A stretch of DNA of 34,603 nt, taken from positions 1 through 34,603 of the forward strand of contig CALMRR010000129.1 of assembly GCA_937871925.1 (NCBI GenBank), in the 5' to 3' direction. This document shows, one piece after another, positions 29,762-34,603 of the stretch. The translations under genes and the position numbers were made by a program. How positions within the stretch are numbered: position 1 is the stretch's first letter; each line of letters begins with the position of its first letter. The stretch is from an uncultured Petrotoga sp. (GTDB taxonomy: Bacteria > Thermotogota > Thermotogae > Petrotogales > Petrotogaceae). Below the pieces are notes generated by a model. That model was given only the letters and a program-made list of their open reading frames with translations, was not told the DNA's origin and made no database searches.

Positions 29762-31754
29762 CAGAAGATACAGGAAATGAAACGGTAAAGACTGTTCCTT
29801 CGTTTTTGATACTTTGACATTTAATACTGCCCTTGAGCGTCTGGGTGACAAGGTTATAAACTATGCTTAGTCCCAGACCGGTATTGCCTTTACTCCTGTT
29901 AGTAGTAAAAAACGGATCGTATATTTTCTCTATATCTTGCTGAGATATCCCGTGACCGTTATCGCTGTAAACCAGTTCAATCATCTGTTTATTCTTATCA
30001 GACTGATCGGTTATAAGAACAGCTTTTATTTTTATCGTACGTTTCTCGAGCCCTTCAAATCCATGAATAACCGAGTTGGAAACAAGGTTGGTAATTATTT
30101 GCGACAAAGCTCCTGGGAAGCTTTCTATATCAAGATTTTCATCACAGTCTATTTCTGTACGGTGACCGTTTTTCTTCAGAGGATAGTTCATGGTAAGAAC
30201 TATATCCTCAAGATACTTTTTTAAGTTAAACTTCCTTTTTTCTTGACTGGACTGATCCACAGAGATTTCTTTGAGACTGGCCACCAAACCGGCAGCCTTT
30301 TTAAGATTCAAAACTATTATATCCGAAGTTTCAATATTTTTCCTCAGGAACTCCTCAAAACAGGATCTTGTAAGTTCTCCTTTACTGTGCATATTCAGTA
30401 TTTTCCTGTTCTCGTCAGATATATAGGTACTTCCCACCAGGCCGTTTCCAAGAGGTGTGTTTATTTCGTGGGCTATCCCACCGACAAGCTTACCCAGAGC
30501 AGCCATCTTTTCGCTTTCAATAAGGCTTTTCTGTGTTTTTCCCAGTTCATTCAGAGCTGCCTGAAGCTCTTGGTTCATAGCCAAAAGCTCCTGATTCATC
30601 GCAACAAGGCCCTCGTTTGCTTCATCCAACTGCGCATAAGCTTTTTCAAGATTCATAGTCCGCTGCTGTATAAGCTTTTCAAGATTATTGTTAAGCTCCA
30701 TAAGCCTTTTCTGAGTTTTTATTCTTTCCGTTATATCTTGCACAAAAGAAAAATTGTACTTCTTATCTTTGTACACAAGATAGTTTGAAGTAACTTCAAC
30801 ATCGTAAAGAGAACCGTCTTTCCTTTTCTGCTTTCTCTGAAATACCATGCTTTGCTCATCTTTTATTTTTTCCATGTGACTGCTCCACATCTGCTCATCC
30901 AAATCCGGATCTATATCAAACACAGTGAGTTTTCCAAACTCCTGTTCACTGTAGCCAAGATTCTTCCTCGCCGAACTGTTTGCATAGACTATACTTCCGT
31001 CGGTTTTTATCCAGTAAGCTTCTATCATAGACTTTTCAACCGCAAACTTGGAAACCTCCAATGCAGTATCAAGCCTTTCCAGTCTGTAAGAGCTCTCTCT
31101 AAGCTTTGTCTCACGGTTTTTTATCTCCAAAACCATCTTTGCAAAGCTTTCCTCTATCTTTAGGAACTCTCCGCAACTCTTCTCAATCTTTTCATCGTAT
31201 CTGCCGTTAGAAATATTCTGAATATAAGCCATAAGCTTGTCCAAAGGTTTTTTAATAAACCTAGAAAACAAAAATGAAGATGAAATCTGTATAACTGCTA
31301 TAAGAACCACCACAAGCAACAAAATCATGGCTATACTGTCGACAAAATCCCTTATCAGCGTATCATATCCAAAAGAAACCTTTAGTTTCCCCAGTGCTTT
31401 ATTCCCGTAGAATATGGTTTTAGAAACAGATATATGATTAGGCGGTACTTTTTTTTCCTTAATTAACACTATACTATCGTTGATATCGTATACAGTTATG
31501 CTTTTCACACTCTCATCAAGAAAAAAAGTATCCGCAGCTTTTTCCATCCCCTGAAAATCCTTCTCTTGAAGTTCTAAAGACATAAGTTCTGAAAGATTTG
31601 CTGTGCTTGATTCATACAAACTTATGAAATCCTTTTTTCTTAGGTCGTAGCTCCACAAAACACCTATCATTCCAACAACAAAAACAGATAAAGCTACTAT
31701 TGCACCAAGATAAAATGAAAACTTTGAAGCTATAGACATACCGTTTTTTTCCAT
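29751..31754 (-). CDS. membrane-bound PAS sensor histidine kinase
   Basis: The 667-residue protein has a transmembrane helix at about 12-34, an extracytoplasmic sensor region of about 100 residues, a second helix at about 139-161 and a HAMP-like linker. A PAS domain with PAC follows (about 232-343, RKDGSLYDVEVT). A coiled coil (345-415) contains two seven-residue repeats AMNQELL/AMNQELQ. HisKA has the phospho-acceptor His429 (GGIAHEINTPLG). HATPase keeps the N box (NLVSNSVIHGF), DNGHGI and GNTGLGLSIV, so the kinase should be active. It has no receiver of its own, so it must pass phosphate to separate receivers, several of which are encoded nearby. ATG follows AGGGGTAAGAGA. Confidence 0.92.
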   Translation of the reverse strand: MEKNGMSIASKFSFYLGAIVALSVFVVGMIGVLWSYDLRKKDFISLYESSTANLSELMSLELQEKDFQGMEKAADTFFLDESVKSITVYDINDSIVLIKEKKVPPNHISVSKTIFYGNKALGKLKVSFGYDTLIRDFVDSIAMILLLVVVLIAVIQISSSFLFSRFIKKPLDKLMAYIQNISNGRYDEKIEKSCGEFLKIEESFAKMVLEIKNRETKLRESSYRLERLDTALEVSKFAVEKSMIEAYWIKTDGSIVYANSSARKNLGYSEQEFGKLTVFDIDPDLDEQMWSSHMEKIKDEQSMVFQRKQKRKDGSLYDVEVTSNYLVYKDKKYNFSFVQDITERIKTQKRLMELNNNLEKLIQQRTMNLEKAYAQLDEANEGLVAMNQELLAMNQELQAALNELGKTQKSLIESEKMAALGKLVGGIAHEINTPLGNGLVGSTYISDENRKILNMHSKGELTRSCFEEFLRKNIETSDIIVLNLKKAAGLVASLKEISVDQSSQEKRKFNLKKYLEDIVLTMNYPLKKNGHRTEIDCDENLDIESFPGALSQIITNLVSNSVIHGFEGLEKRTIKIKAVLITDQSDKNKQMIELVYSDNGHGISQQDIEKIYDPFFTTNRSKGNTGLGLSIVYNLVTQTLKGSIKCQSIKNEGTVFTVSFPVSSVSR

Positions 31755-31807
31755 TCTCTTACCCCTGATTTTGATTTTAAAAACACATTTTACATGATAT
31801 CTACTTT

Positions 31808-31836
31808 ATAATACGTTTTTTTGTTAAGAAGGTAAA
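31808..31836 (-). promoter_or_regulatory. candidate promoter of the histidine kinase gene
   Basis: On the minus strand TTTACC (31831-31836) and TATTAT (31808-31813) are 17 bases apart, 54 bases before the ATG. The match is moderate. The upstream terminator implies the kinase gene needs its own promoter. Confidence 0.4.
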
Positions 31837-31846
31837 TATATCTTAC

Positions 31847-31882
31847 AAAAAAAAAGAATAAGACCCTCCGGTCTTATTCTTT
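31847..31882 (-). terminator. intrinsic terminator of the phosphatase-HPt-acyltransferase operon
   Basis: AAAGAATAAGACC (31853-31865) and GGTCTTATTCTTT (31870-31882) are perfect 13-base arms around a four-base loop. On the minus strand a run of nine T residues follows. It includes the acyltransferase stop codon. Confidence 0.9.
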
Positions 31883-32629
31883 ATAGTAGCTCTGATTCTT
31901 CAAAAGCTGTTCCTGCGGAACATCTCTTAGTACTTTGGCGGGCGAGCCTATATAAACTTTACCTGCCAAGGTACTTCTGGTTACAACGCTTGCAGCTGCT
32001 ACAAGGGTATCCTCAGCAATCACCACACCAGGCAGTATAGTAGAGTTAGCCCCTATTCTTGCACCTTTTTTCAATGTCGGCCCTTTGAAATATTTTTTTC
32101 TTTCTTCTGTTCTCCCCAAGAAATTATCGTTGGTAAAGGTAACCTCCGGAGCAATGAAACAGTAGTCCTCTATAACGGATATTGCCGTGATATATGCATT
32201 AGTCTCGACTTTTACGTACCTTCCTATAACAGTTTTATTTTCAACGCTCACACCACGTCCTATAATAGTAAACTCTCCGATGGAAACCTCTTCTCTCACG
32301 CTTGCAAGATCACCTATGAAAACATGGCTTTGTATTACAGCTCCAGCATATAGTATACAGCCCGCACCTACCGTAACACACTCGCCTATAGCAAGCGGAT
32401 CAAGTAAAACGTCCTTGGTAACAGCCGAGTTGCTTGCCTTGAAAGGTCTTTTGCCCAAAACAGTACTATCGCCTATCACGCTTGACCTTCCTATTTTAGT
32501 ACCTTCATGGATAATTACAAAATCACCTATAACTGAATTTTCACCTATTACTACACCGTCATCAATCACAACATTCCTTCCGATTCTAACGTTATCTCCT
32601 ATAACAGCCTTTTCTGATATGCTGCTCAT
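31874..32629 (-). CDS. left-handed beta-helix acyltransferase (sugar N-acetyltransferase-like)
   Basis: The 251-residue protein is made largely of hexapeptide repeats ([LIV]-G-x-x-x-x), for example VIGDNVRIGRNVVIDDGVVIG at the start, so it folds as a left-handed beta helix and probably forms trimers. The C-terminal part (FIAPEVTFTNDNFLGR near 158-173, then PTLKKGARIGANSTILPGVVIAEDTLVAAASVVTRS and IGSPAKVLRDVP) is like nucleotide-sugar N-acetyltransferases of the WlbB/QdtC type, which use acetyl-CoA and contribute to surface polysaccharides. The long N-terminal run of coils makes it larger than WlbB. The ATG overlaps the HPt stop codon as ATGA and follows GGAGGGATACT, so it is translated together with signalling genes. 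Confidence 0.85.
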   Translation of the reverse strand: MSSISEKAVIGDNVRIGRNVVIDDGVVIGENSVIGDFVIIHEGTKIGRSSVIGDSTVLGKRPFKASNSAVTKDVLLDPLAIGECVTVGAGCILYAGAVIQSHVFIGDLASVREEVSIGEFTIIGRGVSVENKTVIGRYVKVETNAYITAISVIEDYCFIAPEVTFTNDNFLGRTEERKKYFKGPTLKKGARIGANSTILPGVVIAEDTLVAAASVVTRSTLAGKVYIGSPAKVLRDVPQEQLLKNQSYYKE

Positions 32630-32946
32630 AGTATCCCTCCCGATTTTTGAACTGCTTCCGCCCTGCGTATAAGCTCCGCAATGCTGTCCTTATTCTGTGA
32701 AATAGCCGCCTTTTCAATATCAGAAAACAAAACCGCAATTTCATCGTACATTATATTGGCACTTGCACCCTTAAGTGAGTGCGCACAGTTTTTGATCTGT
32801 GTGTAATCAAGCACATGCAATGATTTTTTTAGTTCCTCCAACTTTTGAATAAATAACTGACGAAAATCCTTTATTATATCCAAAGCTTCTTCTTTTGTAA
32901 GCCCATATCTCAAAACCAATTTTTCGCAAAGTTCGTTTTCTGTCAT
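32626..32946 (-). CDS. stand-alone HPt phosphotransfer protein
   Basis: This 106-residue protein consists of a single HPt four-helix domain. The phospho-accepting His56 lies in CAHSLKGASANI, the conserved HxLKGxS motif, so it should be functional. Its job is to carry a phosphoryl group between receiver domains, for example to or from the receiver of the upstream REC-phosphatase, the PocR hybrid or the HD-GYP protein. The ATG is preceded by GGAGGAGATTTT. The gene lies 22 bases after the phosphatase gene and overlaps the acyltransferase gene by four bases. Which partner it serves is not shown by the sequence. Confidence 0.88.
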   Translation of the reverse strand: MTENELCEKLVLRYGLTKEEALDIIKDFRQLFIQKLEELKKSLHVLDYTQIKNCAHSLKGASANIMYDEIAVLFSDIEKAAISQNKDSIAELIRRAEAVQKSGGIL

Positions 32947-32968
32947 AAAATCTCCTCCATCATAAAGT

Positions 32969-34117
32969 CTAGAGAATTTTTAAAACCATGATACTGATGT
33001 CATCGGAGCATCTTTTTCCCTGACACTTAAGAAAATTTTGCTTTATTTGCCAAACTGTGTCTTCAGCAGTCATTAAGTGCATATCAAGCTTGTTCATAAA
33101 ACCGATGAGTTGTTTTACCCAATCTCTTACGGTAAGCTGGTCATCATCAGCATTGTTTTGAAACCCATCGCTGTACAGAATTATAAAGTCGCCTGCTGCT
33201 ACCTCCGTCTGCGTTTGAAAATATTCTGCCTCTTTCATAATACCTACAATGAACCCATTTTCCTCTATAAGAAAAAAATCCTTGGATACAGCTTTGTAAA
33301 CCAGAGGATATGGATGTCCTGCGTTGCAGAAGGTAAGACAGTTATTCTTTATATTCCCTATAAATGCCGTAAAGCTAAAGTACAGATTGCCTTTTATACT
33401 ATCACAAAAAAAATCGTTCATCCTTTTTATAACCCCGGCAGGAGTGTTCTCTAACTTGATATAATTTTCAAACATGACCTTTACCATGGAAGATATCATC
33501 GAAGCAGCCACTCCATGTCCGGAAACATCGGCTATTATGAACCAAAGTCCATCCTGGTTTTCTATACAGTCAAAAAAATCGCCGCCAACCTTTGAGGCCG
33601 GAAGATAATCACCGTACATCTGAGCTGTCTTAAGCTCTTTGGTATTATTTATTATCATATGCTGAAATATGTTGGCAAGTTCCATCTCCTCCTGCATCAT
33701 ACTGTTCAGCTCCATAATGGTTCTGATATGTTCAACTTCCTTAAGTGCATTTTTTACTTTTAGCGGAAGTATAAACTCTATCTGTTCCGATGTAAAGGGC
33801 TTTGTAAAATAGTCATCTGCCCCCAGCTCAAGAGCTTTTTTTACATATTCAGTCTCATCTATGGCTGAACTAACTATTACTGGAATATTACTGTATCTAT
33901 CACTGCTTTTTATCTCCTTCAAAAACCCAAAACCATCAAGCTTGGGCATCAAAAGATCTAAAAAAATTAGATCTACTTGGTTATGATGCATGATTTCAAG
34001 GGCCTGAACGCCATCAGAGGCTTCATAGAAATTCAGTTCTGTCATATTCTTTGATATTACTGCCTTTATAAGTTTGCGGTTGATTGAAATATCATCCACA
34101 ATAAGTATAGCTTTCAC
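32969..34117 (-). CDS. response regulator with PP2C-type (RsbU/SpoIIE) phosphatase domain
   Basis: The 382-residue protein has an N-terminal receiver (1-120; Asp8/Asp9, phospho-acceptor Asp54 in LIFLDLLMPKLDG, Lys106 in TKPF), a helical linker, and a PP2C/SpoIIE domain from about 165. Metal ligands are present: Asp180 (GGDFFD), Asp197 (ADVSGHG), Asp317 (YSDGF) and Asp372/Asp373 (SDDIS). Such proteins dephosphorylate anti-sigma-factor antagonists and thereby control a sigma factor or another output by partner switching. No anti-sigma factor or antagonist is in this window. The start codon is GTG at 34117 behind TGGAGGAAAGACA. It heads an operon with HPt and an acyltransferase. Confidence 0.92.
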   Translation of the reverse strand: MKAILIVDDISINRKLIKAVISKNMTELNFYEASDGVQALEIMHHNQVDLIFLDLLMPKLDGFGFLKEIKSSDRYSNIPVIVSSAIDETEYVKKALELGADDYFTKPFTSEQIEFILPLKVKNALKEVEHIRTIMELNSMMQEEMELANIFQHMIINNTKELKTAQMYGDYLPASKVGGDFFDCIENQDGLWFIIADVSGHGVAASMISSMVKVMFENYIKLENTPAGVIKRMNDFFCDSIKGNLYFSFTAFIGNIKNNCLTFCNAGHPYPLVYKAVSKDFFLIEENGFIVGIMKEAEYFQTQTEVAAGDFIILYSDGFQNNADDDQLTVRDWVKQLIGFMNKLDMHLMTAEDTVWQIKQNFLKCQGKRCSDDISIMVLKIL

Positions 34118-34156
34118 TGTCTTTCCTCCATAGAAAAACCTGCCTTTTTACTTTTA

Positions 34157-34185
34157 ATTATACCCTAAACCTCATCTATAAAAAA
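34157..34185 (-). promoter_or_regulatory. candidate promoter of the phosphatase operon
   Basis: On the minus strand a perfect TATAAT (34157-34162) lies 39 bases before the GTG start. At 17 bases upstream is TTTTTT (34180-34185), the T-tract of the terminator of the preceding permease gene. No TTGACA-like element is seen. Confidence 0.45.
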
Positions 34186-34211
34186 AGACCCCCAAGGATC
34201 AGCTTGGAGGT
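34180..34211 (-). terminator. intrinsic terminator downstream of the FtsX-like permease gene
   Basis: On the minus strand ACCTCCAAG (34203-34211) pairs with CTTGGGGGT (34188-34196) with one G-T wobble, around a six-base loop, followed by seven T residues after one C. It lies about 150 bases after the permease stop codon. The interval 34212-34364 is AT-rich and I see no gene in it. Confidence 0.75.
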
Positions 34212-34364
34212 GGGGCTAATATTTAAATATAAGAGATGAAGCTATCTATTATGGGTTATAAGTTTTTATCAGATACTAATCTTATAATTATATACAGTAT
34301 AACTCACATTAGTTACATTTAGGTTAAAATAAAGCTATGTTTAGAAAAAAAAGAAAACATGCAT

Positions 34365-34603
34365 CTATTCATATCTTAAAGCCTCTATCGGGCTAAGTTT
34401 AGACGCCTTGTTGGCGGGATAAATACCAAAAAACAGGCCTATACCGGACGAAACCCCGAAAGCAATAAGAATTGAAGGCAGTGACATTACAGCTTTCAGC
34501 TCATACTGAACAGCAAAACTTTCAATGAGCTTTGAAAGACCTATACCTAAAACTATCCCTATGATACCCGCCACAAAAGTGATCATAATGCTTTCAACAA
34601 GAA
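34365..34603 (-). CDS. MacB/FtsX-like ABC permease, C-terminal part (5' end outside window)
   Basis: The frame is open to the window edge on the minus strand, so only the last 79 residues are visible. They contain two hydrophobic segments (FVAGIIGIVLGIGLSKLIE and PSILIAFGVSSGIGLFFGIYPANKASKLSPIEALRYE). The ending GIxPAxKAxxLxPIEALRYE is the hallmark of the C-terminus of MacB-type permeases with an FtsX domain. The full protein would work with a MacB ATPase, often to move lipoproteins or peptides across the envelope. The rest of that system should lie just beyond the window end. Confidence 0.85.
   Translation of the reverse strand, partial: LVESIMITFVAGIIGIVLGIGLSKLIESFAVQYELKAVMSLPSILIAFGVSSGIGLFFGIYPANKASKLSPIEALRYE

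Noticed and set aside
30540-30640. Short direct DNA repeat inside the kinase gene
   Set aside because: It encodes two heptads (AMNQEL) of the coiled coil that commonly precedes HisKA in this kinase type, so it needs no other explanation.
30243-30788. 181-residue open frame on the plus strand
   Set aside because: It is opposite the histidine kinase coding region and has the biased composition expected of a complementary strand.
32187-32672. 161-residue open frame on the plus strand
   Set aside because: Its repetitive Thr/Ser/Pro-rich sequence is the complement of the hexapeptide repeats of the acyltransferase.
34337-34384. Small plus-strand frame starting ATG at 34337
   Set aside because: It has only about 15 codons, no ribosome binding site and runs antisense into the permease gene.

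Overview
The window is about 34.6 kb of AT-rich, gene-dense bacterial chromosome with strong AGGAGG-type ribosome binding sites, frequent GTG and TTG starts, tightly packed operons and many short hairpin terminators. A signal-peptide-bearing beta-barrel-like protein (2010-2837) and an exported amylase suggest a diderm envelope. Flagellar genes (fliD, fliS), two-component and c-di-GMP genes indicate a motile, signal-rich organism. A YtrA-type GntR operon, a CIRCE element, a DegV protein and the radical-SAM/UDG-linked gene pair are common in Firmicutes and in some spirochaetes and Thermotogae. I favour a low-GC diderm such as a spirochaete or a Firmicutes-related lineage, but the sequence alone does not settle it. 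I see no insertion sequence, CRISPR array, tRNA or rRNA, and no intergenic gap exceeds 300 bases.

Layout. 1-1886: the end of an ABC-2 (NatB-like) permease, an alpha/beta hydrolase and an AIM24-family protein, closed by a terminator. 2010-2837: a putative outer-membrane protein. 2931-8317: a six-gene operon consisting of an exported S33-like hydrolase, a YtrA-type GntR regulator, and two ABC ATPase/permease pairs, preceded by an elaborate palindromic operator over the promoter. 8400-10445: an M24 peptidase and a D-2-hydroxyacid dehydrogenase. 10550-11920: a membrane PAS-GGDEF diguanylate cyclase. 11917-13919 (minus): a radical SAM protein and its glycosylase-like partner. 14013-15293 (minus): an MFS exporter. 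15566-18987: DegV, then an exported GH13 amylase with a glucodextranase-type C-terminal module. 19015-22204: divergent fliD and fliS plus a YjfB-like protein. 22296-23579: a YtcJ-like amidohydrolase. 23754-26173: hsp20 and htpG behind a CIRCE element.

26344-34117 is a signalling island. On the plus strand a PocR-PAS-(degenerate kinase)-REC-HPt protein is followed after 4 bases by a REC-HD-GYP c-di-GMP phosphodiesterase. On the minus strand a REC-PP2C (RsbU-like) phosphatase, a free-standing HPt protein and a left-handed beta-helix acyltransferase form one operon, followed by a membrane PAS histidine kinase. Together these could form a branched phosphorelay coupled to c-di-GMP turnover and, through the phosphatase, to a partner-switching pathway. 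The most unusual element is the PocR hybrid protein, whose kinase core keeps its overall pattern but has lost the phospho-acceptor histidine and the ATP-binding boxes, while its receiver and HPt domains remain intact. The window ends inside a MacB/FtsX-like permease gene on the minus strand.

Regulation visible in the sequence: a TGACAG/CTGTCA operator array at the ytr-like operon, CIRCE at hsp20, a sigma-28-like promoter for fliD, and a repeated arrangement in which the T-tract of an intrinsic terminator lies at the -35 position of the next gene's promoter.
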